A DNA stretch of 64,000 nt. Origin: Massilia sp. erpn. Its GTDB lineage: Bacteria; Pseudomonadota; Gammaproteobacteria; Burkholderiales; Burkholderiaceae_D. Below, piece by piece: positions 18,984 through 28,616 of the stretch. Where the stretch lies: positions 3,038,001 to 3,102,000 of the forward strand of contig NZ_CP053748.1 of NCBI RefSeq assembly GCF_024400215.1, given 5' to 3'. The notes under the pieces are model-generated. The model saw only the letters and a program-made list of their open reading frames with translations. It was not told where the DNA came from and searched no databases. The first letter of the stretch is position 1, and each line of letters starts with the position of its first letter. A program made the position numbers and the translations under genes.

Positions 18984-19880
18984 CTAGACTCTCTTTCTCA
19001 GTAATTCCAAAAAGCCGCGCAGCACGGGCGAGGCATTGTCGCGGCGCCAGGCCAGGCCGGTTTCGACCAGGGGCGTGGACTGCCTCAGCGGGCGGTATTC
19101 TACCCCGGGGCGGCGCAGGTTCGAGACCGATTGTGGCACAAGTGCGATACCCATGCCAGCCGATACCAGGCTGACAATGGTCTGCATCTGGATCGCCTCC
19201 TGGCCGATGGCGGGCGTGATGCCTGCGGCGCGGAAAACCGCCAGAATCGCGTCGTGCAAGCCCGGCGAAATGGCGCGCGGGAAGACGATCAGGGGCAGCG
19301 GCGGCAGCGCGGCCAGATCGATCGCGCCCTCGGACGGCAGACCCGCCAGATCGGCCGGCGCGGCCAGGATCAGCGGCTCGCTCAGCACGGGCAGGTATTC
19401 CAGCTCGGCCTTAGCTCTTTCCGGCAAGGGCGGAATCAGCAGGCCGGCATCGATGCGGCCGTGCAGCAGCTCATCGAGCTGCAAGTCGGAAGTCGCTTCC
19501 TGCAGGCGGATCTGCACCTGGGGATAGGCGCTGCGGTAGGCGCGCAGGAAGGGCGGCAGCACGCTGTAGTCGGCGGATGAGACGAAAGCCAGCGACAGCC
19601 GTCCCGCTTCGCCCGCCGCCGCGCGCTGCACGATGGCAGGCAGCTCCAGCGCCTGATCGAGCAGGCGGCGCGCCTCGGGCAGCAGGGCGTCACCGGCCGG
19701 GGTCAGCGCAACGCCGCGCCGGTTGCGCTCAAACAGGCGGGCGCCCAGCAGCTCTTCCAAGCCCTGGATGGCTTGCGAAAGTGGCGGCTGCGTCATATGC
19801 AGACGCTTGGCGGCGTGGCCGAAGTGCAATTCCTCGGCCACGGTAAGAAAATAGCGCAGCTGGCGCAGTTCGATATGCAT
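18984..19880 (-). CDS. LysR family transcriptional regulator
   Basis: This is a 298-residue regulator. The start at 19880 gives the canonical N-terminus '[20 protein letters not shown]'; an upstream in-frame ATG at 19985 would overlap the ilvD start and is rejected. The HTH (residues 1-60, '[19 protein letters not shown]') is of the CbnR/BenM type, and the effector domain occupies 90-295. It is divergent from ilvD and upstream of lgt. It could regulate ilvD, but that is inferred from position only. Confidence 0.93.
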   Translation of the reverse strand: MHIELRQLRYFLTVAEELHFGHAAKRLHMTQPPLSQAIQGLEELLGARLFERNRRGVALTPAGDALLPEARRLLDQALELPAIVQRAAAGEAGRLSLAFVSSADYSVLPPFLRAYRSAYPQVQIRLQEATSDLQLDELLHGRIDAGLLIPPLPERAKAELEYLPVLSEPLILAAPADLAGLPSEGAIDLAALPPLPLIVFPRAISPGLHDAILAVFRAAGITPAIGQEAIQMQTIVSLVSAGMGIALVPQSVSNLRRPGVEYRPLRQSTPLVETGLAWRRDNASPVLRGFLELLRKRV

Positions 19881-19883
19881 TCT

Positions 19884-19929
19884 GTGATATGTATGGCGAA
19901 TCACTGGAGTTGGAATGATATATTTGACA
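19884..19929 (+). promoter_or_regulatory. Divergent control region of ilvD and LysR
   Basis: GTGAT (19884-19888), 11 nt, ATCAC (19900-19904) has the T-N11-A spacing of LysR-type boxes. It lies 4 nt upstream of the LysR start and 20 nt before a TTGACA -35 hexamer (19924-19929) pointing to ilvD. The -10 is weak, which fits activation by the regulator. Confidence 0.45.
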
Positions 19930-19976
19930 CTGGGTCCGGCGCAAGGCAATCTGATGGTCTTACCGAGGAGACTGGC

Positions 19977-21839
19977 ATGCCCCAATACCGTTCACGCACC
20001 ACCACCCACGGCCGCAATATGGCCGGCGCCCGCGCCCTGTGGCGCGCCACCGGCATGAAAGATGGCGACTTCGATAAGCCCATCATCGCCGTGGTCAACT
20101 CCTTCACCCAGTTCGTGCCCGGCCACGTGCACCTGAAGGATCTGGGCCAGCTGGTCGCGCGCGAGATCGAAGCGTCCGGCGGCGTGGCAAAAGAATTCAA
20201 TACCATCGCCGTCGACGACGGCATCGCCATGGGCCACGGCGGCATGCTGTATTCGCTGCCTTCGCGCGACCTGATCGCCGACTCGGTCGAATACATGGTG
20301 AATGCCCACTGCGCCGACGCCATGGTCTGCATCTCCAACTGCGACAAGATCACGCCGGGCATGCTGATGGCCGCCATGCGCCTGAACATTCCCGTGGTCT
20401 TCGTGTCGGGCGGGCCGATGGAGGCGGGCAAGGTGGTCAAGGTCGTCAACGGCGGCCAGCAGGTCATCAAGCTCGATCTGATCGACGCCATGATCAAGGC
20501 GGGCGACGCCAGTGTGTCCGACGCCGATGTGGCGGAGGTGGAGCGTTCCGCCTGTCCCACCTGCGGTTCCTGCTCCGGCATGTTCACCGCCAACTCGATG
20601 AACTGCCTGACCGAGGCGCTCGGCCTGTCCCTGCCGGGCAATGGCACCATCGTCGCCACCCACGCTGACCGCAAGGAACTGTTCCTGCAGGCGGGCCGCC
20701 TGGTGGTCGACCTGGCGCGTCGCTACTACGAGCAGGACGACGCTGCCGTCCTGCCGCGCAGCATCGCCACCAAGGCCGCGTTTGAAAACGCCATGGCGCT
20801 GGACGTATCGATGGGCGGCTCCACCAACACCGTGCTGCACCTGCTGGCCGCCGCGCATGAGGCGCAGGTGGAGTTCAGCATGGCCGATATCGACCGCATC
20901 TCGCGCAAAGTGCCCTGCCTGTGCAAGGTGGCGCCGATGACCGACAAATACCATATCGAAGACGTGCACCGCGCGGGCGGCATCATCGCCATCCTCGGCG
21001 AACTGGCGCGCGCCGGCCTGCTCGACACCTCGCTGCCCACGGTGCACAGCAGGAGCCTGGGTGAAGCCATCGAAAAATACGATATCAAGCGCAGCGACGA
21101 TCCGGCCGTGCACCAGCTCTTCCGTGCCGCGCCGGGTGGCGTGCCGACCCAGGTCGCCTTCTCGCAAGCCGAACGCTATGCCTCGTACGATGCCGACCGC
21201 AGCAGCGGCTGCATCCGCGACAAGGCCCACGCCTATTCGCAGGACGGCGGCCTGGCTGTCCTGTACGGTAATCTGGCGGAAAACGGCTGCATCGTGAAAA
21301 CGGCCGGCGTTGACGAAAGCATTCTCACATTCAGCGGCAAGGCGCGAGTATTCGAAAGCCAGGACGCGGCGGTGGAAGGCATCCTGGGCGACACCGTGCA
21401 GGCGGGCGACGTCGTCATCATCCGCTACGAAGGCCCGAAAGGCGGCCCCGGCATGCAGGAAATGCTGTATCCCACCTCCTACATCAAATCCAAAGGCCTG
21501 GGCAAAGCCTGCGCCCTGCTGACCGACGGACGCTTTTCCGGCGGCTCATCCGGCCTGGTGATCGGCCACGCCTCCCCCGAAGCGGCCGAAGGGGGCGCCA
21601 TCGGCCTGGTGGAAGAGGGCGATCTGATCGACATCGACATCCCCGCCCGCAAAATCAGCCTGCGTATCAGCGATGCCGAGCTGGCAAATCGCCGCACTAC
21701 CATGGAGGCGCGTGGAAAGGATGCCTGGCAACCCGTGAACCGCGAGCGTCTCGTATCGCAAGCCCTGCAAGCCTACGCCGCCCTGACCACCTCCGCCGAC
21801 CGCGGCGCTGTCCGCGACCTCAGCCAGCTCAAGCGCTAA
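19977..21839 (+). CDS. ilvD: Dihydroxy-acid dehydratase
   Basis: This is a 620-residue enzyme (E. coli IlvD is 616). The ATG at 19977 follows CCGAGGAG (19963-19970). It dehydrates 2,3-dihydroxy acids to 2-keto acids in isoleucine, valine and pantothenate synthesis. Iron-sulfur and metal ligands are visible in '[12 protein letters not shown]' and '[19 protein letters not shown]'. The first repeat locus of the window begins 6 nt after its stop, in place of an ordinary terminator. Confidence 0.98.
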   Translation: MPQYRSRTTTHGRNMAGARALWRATGMKDGDFDKPIIAVVNSFTQFVPGHVHLKDLGQLVAREIEASGGVAKEFNTIAVDDGIAMGHGGMLYSLPSRDLIADSVEYMVNAHCADAMVCISNCDKITPGMLMAAMRLNIPVVFVSGGPMEAGKVVKVVNGGQQVIKLDLIDAMIKAGDASVSDADVAEVERSACPTCGSCSGMFTANSMNCLTEALGLSLPGNGTIVATHADRKELFLQAGRLVVDLARRYYEQDDAAVLPRSIATKAAFENAMALDVSMGGSTNTVLHLLAAAHEAQVEFSMADIDRISRKVPCLCKVAPMTDKYHIEDVHRAGGIIAILGELARAGLLDTSLPTVHSRSLGEAIEKYDIKRSDDPAVHQLFRAAPGGVPTQVAFSQAERYASYDADRSSGCIRDKAHAYSQDGGLAVLYGNLAENGCIVKTAGVDESILTFSGKARVFESQDAAVEGILGDTVQAGDVVIIRYEGPKGGPGMQEMLYPTSYIKSKGLGKACALLTDGRFSGGSSGLVIGHASPEAAEGGAIGLVEEGDLIDIDIPARKISLRISDAELANRRTTMEARGKDAWQPVNRERLVSQALQAYAALTTSADRGAVRDLSQLKR

Positions 21840-21845
21840 CCCCGT

Positions 21846-21973
21846 TTGATCTAAATCAGTAAATGTCCCACCCTGGTGTCAGGCACGAAGGTAGGACATT
21901 TGCTGATCTAAATCAAAGAATGTCCGACTCCGGTGCCTGACACCAGGGTTAGACATTGTTTGATTTGGCGCAA
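21846..21973. repeat. Composite palindromic repeat locus A (2 hairpins, 3 dyads)
   Basis: Dyads TTGAT-CTAA-ATCAG (21846-21859), CTGAT-CTAA-ATCAA (21903-21916) and TTGAT-TTGG-CGCAA (21960-21973) alternate with two 39-nt palindromes (21862-21900, 21919-21957) that begin AATGTCC and end GACATT. The period is exactly 57 bp. It fills the space between the ilvD stop and the stop of the convergent small Trp-rich protein gene. Confidence 0.9.
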
Positions 21974-21978
21974 AGGGT

Positions 21979-22206
21979 TTATTTGCGGGTTTTGTCGAAA
22001 TTCTTTTTGACGCGGTCTTTGCGGCGCTGTTCGTCGATATTGTGGGCTTTGCGCTTGTCGAGACCGAGCATGGGTTCGAGGAATTCGAACCAGAGGAAGG
22101 CGAGTGCCATCAGCCCCACTATCCACCACCAGGAGAGCTCGGCAAAACGCCAGACTTCGAAGTAGCGTAGCGCGCAGAGCGCGGCAATCAGGATGATGAT
22201 GGGCAT
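21979..22206 (-). CDS. Small Trp-rich membrane protein (TIGR04438-like)
   Basis: This is a 75-residue protein. It has a first hydrophobic segment (about 1-13), a Trp-rich segment 'FAELSWWWIVGLMALAFLWF' (about 21-40) and a strongly basic C-terminal tail ('DEQRRKDRVKKNFDKTRK'). It matches the small Trp-rich family common in Burkholderiales, whose function is not known. The ATG is preceded by AGGAGGAAAG, an excellent ribosome binding site. Probably an inner-membrane protein with two segments and a cytoplasmic tail. Confidence 0.85.
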   Translation of the reverse strand: MPIIILIAALCALRYFEVWRFAELSWWWIVGLMALAFLWFEFLEPMLGLDKRKAHNIDEQRRKDRVKKNFDKTRK

Positions 22207-22367
22207 GGCAGCTTTCCTCCTGCTTCCATCTTACAAAACATTACGATTTTCTGGGAGGAATAGCGCCCCGCGCCGTCAACCGCGCCCCATAATCGCCCGT
22301 TGTCGGAGCATCCTTCGGATTCTGCAAAACACGGTAGAATGGCGTGGGTTTTATTTTGGAGAGAAAG

Positions 22368-22679
22368 ATGAAACGTATTCTGATGGTTGGTGCTGTTGTG
22401 GTTTCTGCATTCGCTTCCCAGGCAGCTCTGGCTAACGCCGATCTGGCCAAGGCTAAGAACTGTATGGCTTGCCACGCGGTTGCGAACAAGCTGGTCGGTC
22501 CTGCTTACAAGGACGTGGCGGCGAAGTACGCGGGCCAGAAGGACGCTGAAACCAAGCTGGTGCAGAAAGTGATGAAGGGCGGTTCCGGTACCTGGGGCGC
22601 GATTCCGATGCCGGCCAATCCACAAGTGAGCGAGGCTGAGGCGCGCACGCTGGTGAAATGGATTCTGACTCAAAAATGA
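22368..22679 (+). CDS. Periplasmic class I cytochrome c
   Basis: This is a 103-residue precursor. The ATG at 22368 follows GGAGAGAAAG; an ATG at 22344 lacks a site. There is a signal peptide of about 22 residues, then a single heme site CMACH (about residue 33), and the distal Met ligand in 'GAIPMPAN' near the C-terminus. Size and motifs fit the cytochrome c551/c8 group, small electron carriers to terminal oxidases or peroxidases. A strong terminator follows 25 nt after the stop. Confidence 0.93.
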   Translation: MKRILMVGAVVVSAFASQAALANADLAKAKNCMACHAVANKLVGPAYKDVAAKYAGQKDAETKLVQKVMKGGSGTWGAIPMPANPQVSEAEARTLVKWILTQK

Positions 22680-22704
22680 TCTGAGTTAGCCTTAAATGCA
22701 TGAA

Positions 22705-22728
22705 AAAAGCCGGGTTTCCCCGGCTTTT
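22705..22728. terminator. Bidirectional terminator between cytochrome c and ABC binding protein
   Basis: AAAAGCCGGG (22705-22714), loop TTTC, CCCGGCTTTT (22719-22728). The stem carries A and T tracts on both sides, so it can stop both convergent transcripts. Confidence 0.9.
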
Positions 22729-22754
22729 GCTTTTTACGGCGTTGATGTCGCTGC

Positions 22755-23897
22755 TTATTTCACGACTTCCATCTTGGTCTTCTTGCCGTCCACGTAGTGG
22801 AACAGGGTCAGGGCGCCATCCTTGATGTCGCCTTTCGCATCGAAGGTGATCAGACCGGTGACGCCCTGGTATTTGACCTTGGCCAGATACGGCAGGTATT
22901 TGGCCGGCTCAGCCGATTTGGCGTCAGCCATGGCGGTGGCCATGGTCATCACGGCGTCATAGACGTACGGCGCGTACAGCTGCACTTCCTGGCCATATTT
23001 TTGCTTGTAGCGGGCGCGGAAGTCGTCCATGGCTTTCTGCTGGTCGGGCATCACGCCGCCGGCTTCGGCACAGGTGACGATGCCGTTCACGGCGTCGGCG
23101 CCGGCCAGGCGGGCCAGCGGTTCGGTGCAGGTGCCGTCGCCAGCCATGAATTTGGCTTTGATGCCGAGTGCCTTGATTTGGCGCAGCATCGGGCCGCCGA
23201 CCGAGTCCATGCCGCCGAAGAAGATCAGATCGGGGTTTTTCGCCTTGATACTGGTCAGGATGGCAGTGAAATCGCTGGCTTTGTCGGTGGTGAACTGTTT
23301 GTCCACGATCTGCACGCCGGGCAGGGCTTTTTTCGCGCCTTTGACGAACTCGTCGGCCACGCCCTGACCGTAGGCGGTGCGGTCGTCGACCACGGCGATT
23401 TTCTTGGCGCTCAGTTTCTGCACGGCGTAGGCGCCCAGGGTGCCGCCCAGCTTGTTGTCATTCGCCACCACGCGGAAGGCGGTGTTGAAGTTTTGCTTGG
23501 TGTATTGCGGCGAGGTGGCGGCCGGCGAAATTTGCGGGATGCCGGCGTCGAAGTAAATCTTGGAAGCCGGGACGGTGGTGCCGGAGTTCAGGTGGCCGAT
23601 CACGCCGTTGACCTTGGCGTCGACCAGCTTCTGCGCGACCGAGGTGCCCTGTTTCGGGTCGGCGCCGTCGTCTTCCAGCTGCAGCACGAATTTGACGGCT
23701 TTGCCGTTGATCTTGAAGCCTTTGCCGTTCAAATCCTCCACGGCCATTTTGGCGGCGTTCTCATTGTCTTTGCCGAGGTGGGAGGAGGGGCCGGATACCG
23801 GACCCACGTGACCGATCTTCACAACTTCCTGCGCGCCGGCGCCGCCGGCAAACGCCATCGCAATGGCAAACGGAATGAGCTTGGTTTTGAACGACAT
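22755..23897 (-). CDS. Branched-chain amino acid ABC transporter substrate-binding protein
   Basis: This is a 380-residue periplasmic protein of the LivJ/LivK/BraC family. The signal peptide (about residues 1-23, 'PFAIAMAFAGGAGAQ') is followed by a two-lobe type I binding fold beginning 'VVKIGHVGPVSGPSSHLGKD'. Two ATGs compete: the one at 23903 directly abuts GGAGA, so the second at 23897 with 6-nt spacing is preferred. No LivHMGF genes are adjacent, so it must pair with transporter subunits elsewhere. The ligand is probably Leu/Ile/Val or a related amide. Confidence 0.93.
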   Translation of the reverse strand: MSFKTKLIPFAIAMAFAGGAGAQEVVKIGHVGPVSGPSSHLGKDNENAAKMAVEDLNGKGFKINGKAVKFVLQLEDDGADPKQGTSVAQKLVDAKVNGVIGHLNSGTTVPASKIYFDAGIPQISPAATSPQYTKQNFNTAFRVVANDNKLGGTLGAYAVQKLSAKKIAVVDDRTAYGQGVADEFVKGAKKALPGVQIVDKQFTTDKASDFTAILTSIKAKNPDLIFFGGMDSVGGPMLRQIKALGIKAKFMAGDGTCTEPLARLAGADAVNGIVTCAEAGGVMPDQQKAMDDFRARYKQKYGQEVQLYAPYVYDAVMTMATAMADAKSAEPAKYLPYLAKVKYQGVTGLITFDAKGDIKDGALTLFHYVDGKKTKMEVVK

Positions 23898-23979
23898 AAA
23901 CATTCTCCAGTGTTATGAAATCGGCAGTGTCTCGTGGACAGCTTGTAAAAATTGTACAGGCAACAAGGTACATCAAATC

Positions 23980-23998
23980 CCCGCTGTCGCAAAGCGGG
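23980..23998 (-). terminator. Weak hairpin after the folD-to-DUF2486 operon
   Basis: CCCGCT (23980-23985) and AGCGGG (23993-23998) with a 7-nt loop. The following minus-strand sequence GGATTTGATG is only modestly T-rich, so this is a weak candidate. The rest of 23904-24061 probably holds the promoter of the binding-protein gene, but I see no convincing boxes. Confidence 0.35.
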
Positions 23999-24061
23999 AA
24001 CTTGAGCTTATTTCATTCTTGAAGCCGTGCCAATAGCCAACACCGGAGTGTGTGGTGCGCC

Positions 24062-24487
24062 TTATTTTTTACGCGCTTGCAGATGGGCCAGTTCCTGGGT
24101 GACGGCACGGCTGACTACCTGATTCAGCGTGCTGTGCAGGCCGCTGCGGATTTCCTGGGTCAGACCGAGCAGGGCATGGTTCAGTACCTCGGCCATGCTG
24201 TCCTTGATGCGCTGTTCCAGTACGAAATCCACGCGCGATTGCAGCTGTTGCAGGATGCGTTCGGCGAGGCGGCGTTCCAGCTGTTCCCAGCCGGCAGCGT
24301 CCAGGCTGCCCAGTGCCGCGTCCTGCGCGGCGGCGGGATCGGCGTCGTGGCTGAACGCGCTTGGCGCCGTGGTGCGCTCCGTGCCATGCGCCGGTGCGGC
24401 GTGGCTGCTGCTCTCCGCGGCGGCGGGCGGCGTATCGCGCAAAACTTCGGTCAGAACCGGGATGCTGGAATCGAATGGGCTGCTCAT
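24062..24487 (-). CDS. DUF2486-like protein
   Basis: This is a 141-residue protein. The first 60 residues are Ala/Pro-rich and probably disordered. The C-terminal half (about 65-138) is a continuous helix with 'LEQLERRLAERILQQL'-type heptads and 'VLEQRIKDSMAEVLNHALLG', likely a coiled coil. The ATG overlaps the holC stop by 4 nt. Family resemblance is to DUF2486, which accompanies holC in Burkholderiales. The role is unknown. Confidence 0.75.
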   Translation of the reverse strand: MSSPFDSSIPVLTEVLRDTPPAAAESSSHAAPAHGTERTTAPSAFSHDADPAAAQDAALGSLDAAGWEQLERRLAERILQQLQSRVDFVLEQRIKDSMAEVLNHALLGLTQEIRSGLHSTLNQVVSRAVTQELAHLQARKK

Positions 24488-24912
24488 GTTGGGGCGCCGA
24501 TGGTCAGGTGGCTGGGCTGGAAGTCCTGTCGCTTATACGCCACGAAACGCTGGCGGCCGGCGGCTGTGTCGGCCTCGTCGCTGGCGACGACTTCGATCAG
24601 GCGCGGGAAATTCTCGAACTGGGCCGGCGCGCGCCGCGCCAGATTGACCAGCAGGTCGGCCGCCGGCAGCTCGCTGTCATCGCTGCAGGCCAGCACGATG
24701 GGCGTGTCGGGTGCCAGCGGATTGTCCACGCTCACGTGGGGCAGGAAGTCGGTAGCCGAAAACGTCCACAGGGCGGCGTCAAGTTCCGCCATCTGGGCAG
24801 CATCTTCGGTCATCACCACCACGTGGTTGCGCGCCGCGCTGGCCTTGCGCAGCAGGCGGCAGGCGTAGGCGATCTTGTCGGGGACATTGCTGTGAAAGTC
24901 GATACGGGTCAT
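24484..24912 (-). CDS. holC: DNA polymerase III chi subunit
   Basis: This is a 142-residue protein of normal length for HolC, the chi subunit of the clamp loader that contacts single-stranded DNA-binding protein. It begins 'MTRIDFHSNVPDKIAYACRL' and keeps the family's 'NFPRLIEVV' segment near residue 105. An ATG at 24921 (adding 3 residues) is also possible and would sit right after the upstream gene's stop. It is coupled to DUF2486 downstream by a 4-nt overlap. Confidence 0.92.
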   Translation of the reverse strand: MTRIDFHSNVPDKIAYACRLLRKASAARNHVVVMTEDAAQMAELDAALWTFSATDFLPHVSVDNPLAPDTPIVLACSDDSELPAADLLVNLARRAPAQFENFPRLIEVVASDEADTAAGRQRFVAYKRQDFQPSHLTIGAPT

Positions 24913-24922
24913 GGTGCTCATC

Positions 24923-25543
24923 TTAAAACTGGAAATCCGGTGGCGCGTTGGCGGGCGGCGGCGGACGCTTGCTGCGCGCTTCCTCCTCGGCGGCGGCGCG
25001 GGCCGCTTCCTGCGCTTGCCGCTCGCGCTCGGCTGCCGAGGGACGGCGCGGCGCGGCACTGCTCGCGGGGGGATTGCGGTAGCCGGGCGGCAGGGCCGAA
25101 TTGGCGGGATAGCCTGCCGAATTCAGCAGCCCATCCCAGGTCGCCGTTTCAAAGCCGATCTGCTTATTCTGCCCGACCAGCAGCAGCGGCAGCTGGCCGG
25201 CACTGCCGGCTTTCTTCAGCACCGCGTGATCCTCCACCGTGCTGACGGTTTTCTCGCTGTAGGGAATGCCGCGCGCCTGCAGCAGGGCGCGTCCCTCGGC
25301 GCAGGCGGCACAATCGGCCGCCGTGTACAGCACCACCGGATGGCTGCGTGCCACCTCGGCCAGCAGGGCAGGCAGGTCCGCGCCCGGCGCGCTATTAAAG
25401 TTCTTGATCTCGGCCTGTTTGGCCGAGGCCGGTGGCGGCGTGTCGCTGTAATGGGTGACGCCCTTGGCATCCTTCCACTTATACATCTGGGCGCCGGCCG
25501 TGCCGGCGGCCAGAAGCAGCAGAAGGGTAAGGGCGGCGCGCAT
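24923..25543 (-). CDS. Exported DUF4124 + glutaredoxin-like protein
   Basis: This is a 206-residue protein starting at 25543. The signal peptide 'MRAALTLLLLLAAGTAGAQ' is followed by a DUF4124 motif 'YKWKDAKGVTHYSDTPP' (about 21-37). A thioredoxin/glutaredoxin-like domain occupies about 58-145 with the redox site CAAC in 'YTAADCAACAEGR', and the C-terminus is charged, Arg/Glu/Pro-rich. It is probably a periplasmic thiol protein. It lies 8 nt after prlC and 10 nt before the holC start, inside one operon. The longer frame upstream overlaps prlC and is not real. Confidence 0.88.
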   Translation of the reverse strand: MRAALTLLLLLAAGTAGAQMYKWKDAKGVTHYSDTPPPASAKQAEIKNFNSAPGADLPALLAEVARSHPVVLYTAADCAACAEGRALLQARGIPYSEKTVSTVEDHAVLKKAGSAGQLPLLLVGQNKQIGFETATWDGLLNSAGYPANSALPPGYRNPPASSAAPRRPSAAERERQAQEAARAAAEEEARSKRPPPPANAPPDFQF

Positions 25544-25551
25544 CACATGCC

Positions 25552-27636
25552 TCAGGCCGCCATGCCGCTGTGGCGCAGCAGCGCGTCGATGCTCGGTTCG
25601 CGGCCGCGGAAGGCGGTGAACGATTCCAGCGCCGGACGCGAACCACCGACGGCCAGGATCTCCTTCTGGAAGCGGCGTCCGGTTTCGGTGGTGAGTGCGC
25701 CGCCGCCCAGGGCCGCCGCTTCCTCGAAAGCGGCATAGGCATCGGCCGACAGCACCTCGGCCCATTTATAGCTGTAATAGCCGGCCGCATAACCACCGGC
25801 GAAGATGTGGCCGAAGGAATTCAGGAAGCGGTTGAAGGCGGGCGGCACCACCACGGAGAACTGGCGGCGCACGGCGTCGATCATGTCCTGTACGGTCTGG
25901 CCGCCGGCCGGATCGTAATCGTAGTGCAGATGCATATCGAGCAGCGAGAACTCGACCTGGCGCAGCGTCTGCAGGCCGGACTGGAAATTCTTTGCCGCCA
26001 GCATCTTCTCGTACAGCTGGCGCGGCAGCGCTTCGCCGCTCTGCACATGGGCCGTCATATGGTTCAGCACTTCCCATTCCCAGCAGAAGTTTTCCATGAA
26101 CTGGGATGGCAGCTCCACCGCATCCCACTCGACGCCGGAAATGCCGGACACGCCCAGTTCATCGACCAGGGTCAGCATATGGTGCAGGCCATGGCCGAAC
26201 TCGTGGAAGAGGGTGATGACTTCGTCGTGCGTGAAGAGCGAAGGTTGGGTTTGACCATCGATCACGGCCGGTTCGGTGAAGTTACAGGTCAGGTAAGCAA
26301 CCGGCGTCTGCAGCTTGCCCTGCTCGACGCGGCGGCCGCGGGCATCGTCCATCCAGGCACCGCCGCTCTTGCCGGCGCGCGCATACAGGTCGAGGTAGAA
26401 CTGGCCGATCAGCTTGCCATCGCGTTCAATGCGGTAAAAGCGGACATCCTGATGCCAGGTGCTGGCCTGGTCACGCACGATGCTGACCGAGAACAGCGAC
26501 TGCACCAGGTGGAACAGGCCGTCGATGACTTTGTGTTCGGGGAAGTATTGCTTTACCTCCTGGGCCGAGAAGGCATAGCGGCGCTCCTGCAGCTTTTCGG
26601 AAGCATAGGGCAGGTCCCAGGCTTGCAGGTCGGTGATGCCCAGTTCTTCCTGGGCAAACTGGCGCAACTCGGCCAGGTCCCGTTCGGCATAAGGACGGGC
26701 GCGCCTGGCCAGGTCTTCCAGGAAGCCGATCACCTGCTCCGGGCTTTGCGCCATCTTCGGCACCAGCGATACTTCGGCAAAGTTGGCATAGCCCAGCAGA
26801 TGCGCTTCTTCGGCGCGCAGCTTGAGCAGGGTGACAATATTCTGGCTGTTGTCCCACTTCTCGCGTTCGCTGAACGCCTCGCCCAGCTCGGAAGCCTTGG
26901 TGGCGTTGGCGCGGTAGACCTGTTCGCGCAGCGCGCGGCTGTCGGCAAATTGCAGCAGCGGGTAATAGGACGGGAAATGCAGGCTGAACTGGAAACCTTG
27001 CTGGCCGTCTTTTTCGGCCAGGGCCTTGGCGGCAGCCTTCACATCGTCGGGCACGCCGGACAGCCCGGCCGCGTCGGCGATCAGCAGTTTCCAGTCATTG
27101 GTGGCGTCCAGCACGTTTTCCGAGAAACGTGTCGAGGTTGCGGCATGCTCTTCCTGGATGGCGGCGAAACGTTCTTTCTTGTCGGCGGGCAGTTCGGCAC
27201 CGCCCATGCGGAAATCGCGGATTGCATTGTCGATGATGCGCTGGCGCGCCGGCGACAGGCCGGCAAACGCGGCGCTGGCCTTGATCGCCTTGTATTTGGC
27301 GAACAGCGTCTCATTCTGGGCCAGGGCAGTCCAGAACTCGGTCACTTTCGGCAGGTTGTCGTTATACGCGGCGCGCAGCTCGGGTGTGTCGACCACATTG
27401 TTCAGGTGACTGACGATGCTCCAGGCGCGGCCCAGTTGCTCGGTCGCGTTCTCCAGCGGGGCCACGAAGTTCTCCCACGTCACTTGCTCGGCGGAAGCCT
27501 CCAGCCGCGCGACGGCGGCCCGGTTCAGCTCCAGTAGATGCTCGATGGCAGGAGTGACGTGTTCCGGCGTGATCGCATCGAAGCGGGGCAGGCTGGAGAA
27601 GTCCAGCAGGGGATTGTTCAGGGCATCGTTAGTCAT
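25552..27636 (-). CDS. prlC: Oligopeptidase A (M3 family)
   Basis: This is a 694-residue cytosolic zinc metallopeptidase that degrades oligopeptides, including signal peptide fragments. The zinc site HEFGH lies at about residues 478-482 in 'LFHEFGHGLHHMLTL', and the third ligand region 'GVEWDAVELPSQFMENFCWE' follows as expected for family M3. Length matches PrlC (about 680). It lies 34 nt downstream of folD and precedes the DUF4124 gene by 8 nt. Confidence 0.97.
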   Translation of the reverse strand: MTNDALNNPLLDFSSLPRFDAITPEHVTPAIEHLLELNRAAVARLEASAEQVTWENFVAPLENATEQLGRAWSIVSHLNNVVDTPELRAAYNDNLPKVTEFWTALAQNETLFAKYKAIKASAAFAGLSPARQRIIDNAIRDFRMGGAELPADKKERFAAIQEEHAATSTRFSENVLDATNDWKLLIADAAGLSGVPDDVKAAAKALAEKDGQQGFQFSLHFPSYYPLLQFADSRALREQVYRANATKASELGEAFSEREKWDNSQNIVTLLKLRAEEAHLLGYANFAEVSLVPKMAQSPEQVIGFLEDLARRARPYAERDLAELRQFAQEELGITDLQAWDLPYASEKLQERRYAFSAQEVKQYFPEHKVIDGLFHLVQSLFSVSIVRDQASTWHQDVRFYRIERDGKLIGQFYLDLYARAGKSGGAWMDDARGRRVEQGKLQTPVAYLTCNFTEPAVIDGQTQPSLFTHDEVITLFHEFGHGLHHMLTLVDELGVSGISGVEWDAVELPSQFMENFCWEWEVLNHMTAHVQSGEALPRQLYEKMLAAKNFQSGLQTLRQVEFSLLDMHLHYDYDPAGGQTVQDMIDAVRRQFSVVVPPAFNRFLNSFGHIFAGGYAAGYYSYKWAEVLSADAYAAFEEAAALGGGALTTETGRRFQKEILAVGGSRPALESFTAFRGREPSIDALLRHSGMAA

Positions 27637-27670
27637 GGTTATCCTTTTAGGGCCGGCTGCGCGCTGCTGC

Positions 27671-28516
27671 TTAGCCGCGCTCGGCCGACTCGATAGTGTT
27701 CATCAGCAGCATGGTAATGGTCATCGGACCCACGCCACCCGGTACCGGCGTGATGTGCGAAGCCACTTCCTTGAGATGGGCAAAGTCCACGTCGCCGCAC
27801 AGCTTGCCGTTCTCGTCGCGGTTCATGCCGACGTCGATCACCAGGGCGCCCGGCTTGACCATGTCGGCGGTCAGCGTGTTGCGGCGGCCGACGGCGGCCA
27901 CGATCACGTCGGCCTGGCGGGTGTACAGACCCAGGTCCGGCGTTGCGCTATGGCAGATGGTGACGGTGGCGTTGGCTTGCAAGAGCAGCAGGGCCATCGG
28001 CTTGCCCACGGTATTGCTGCGGCCGATCACCACGGCGTGCTTGCCGCGCAGGTCGGTGCCGGTCGATTCGATCAGCTTCATGCAGCCATAGGGGGTGCAG
28101 GGACGGAAGCCTTCCAGGCCGGTCATCAGCTCGCCCGCGCTCAGCACCGAGTAGCCGTCCACGTCCTTGCTGGTGGCGATGGCTTCGATCACTTTATGCG
28201 GATTGATGTGCTTGGGCAGGGGCATCTGCACCAGGATGCCGTGGATGCTTGGATCGGCGTTCAGGGCCGCAATGCGCTCCAGCAGGGCCGCTTCGCTCAG
28301 GTCGGCATCATACTTTTCCATCACGGAATGGATGCCGACGTCGCCGCAAGCCTTGACCTTGTTGCGTACATAGACCTGGCTGGCCGGGTCTTCGCCGACC
28401 AGGATCACGGCCAGGCCAGGCTGGCGGCCCTGGGCGGTGAGGGCGGCGGCGCGTTCAGCGATTTCAGCGCGCAGTTTTTGGGAGAGGGCAATTCCGTCGA
28501 TCAGTTGTGCAGACAT
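27671..28516 (-). CDS. folD: Bifunctional methylenetetrahydrofolate dehydrogenase/cyclohydrolase
   Basis: This is a 281-residue enzyme that interconverts 5,10-methylene-, methenyl- and 10-formyl-tetrahydrofolate. Visible signatures are '[14 protein letters not shown]' (catalytic Tyr/Lys region, about 50-63), '[15 protein letters not shown]' in the NADP-binding region and the C-terminal '[14 protein letters not shown]'. It is the first gene of the operon folD-prlC-DUF4124-holC-DUF2486. A TATAAT lies at 28547-28552 on the minus strand. Confidence 0.97.
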   Translation of the reverse strand: MSAQLIDGIALSQKLRAEIAERAAALTAQGRQPGLAVILVGEDPASQVYVRNKVKACGDVGIHSVMEKYDADLSEAALLERIAALNADPSIHGILVQMPLPKHINPHKVIEAIATSKDVDGYSVLSAGELMTGLEGFRPCTPYGCMKLIESTGTDLRGKHAVVIGRSNTVGKPMALLLLQANATVTICHSATPDLGLYTRQADVIVAAVGRRNTLTADMVKPGALVIDVGMNRDENGKLCGDVDFAHLKEVASHITPVPGGVGPMTITMLLMNTIESAERG

Positions 28517-28555
28517 GATTTATGGTGGGTGGGAAGTAAAAACGCCATTATAAAG

Positions 28556-28597
28556 CCGCCGCCCTCTGAACCGTATGCCGGGCAGAGGGAAGGGCGG
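28556..28597 (-). terminator. Candidate terminator after the PIN toxin gene
   Basis: CCGCC-G-CCCTCTG (28556-28568) pairs with CAGAGGG-AAG-GGGCGG (28583-28597). On the minus strand it is followed by CTTTATAATGG, so the T-run is short. It overlaps the folD promoter region. Confidence 0.4.
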
Positions 28598-28616
28598 AGG
28601 GCTAAGGCGGAAATTT

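Noticed and set aside
21846..21973. Repeat loci as short CRISPR arrays
   Set aside because: The intervals between palindromes are conserved dyads, not unique spacers, there are at most two or three units, and no cas gene is present.
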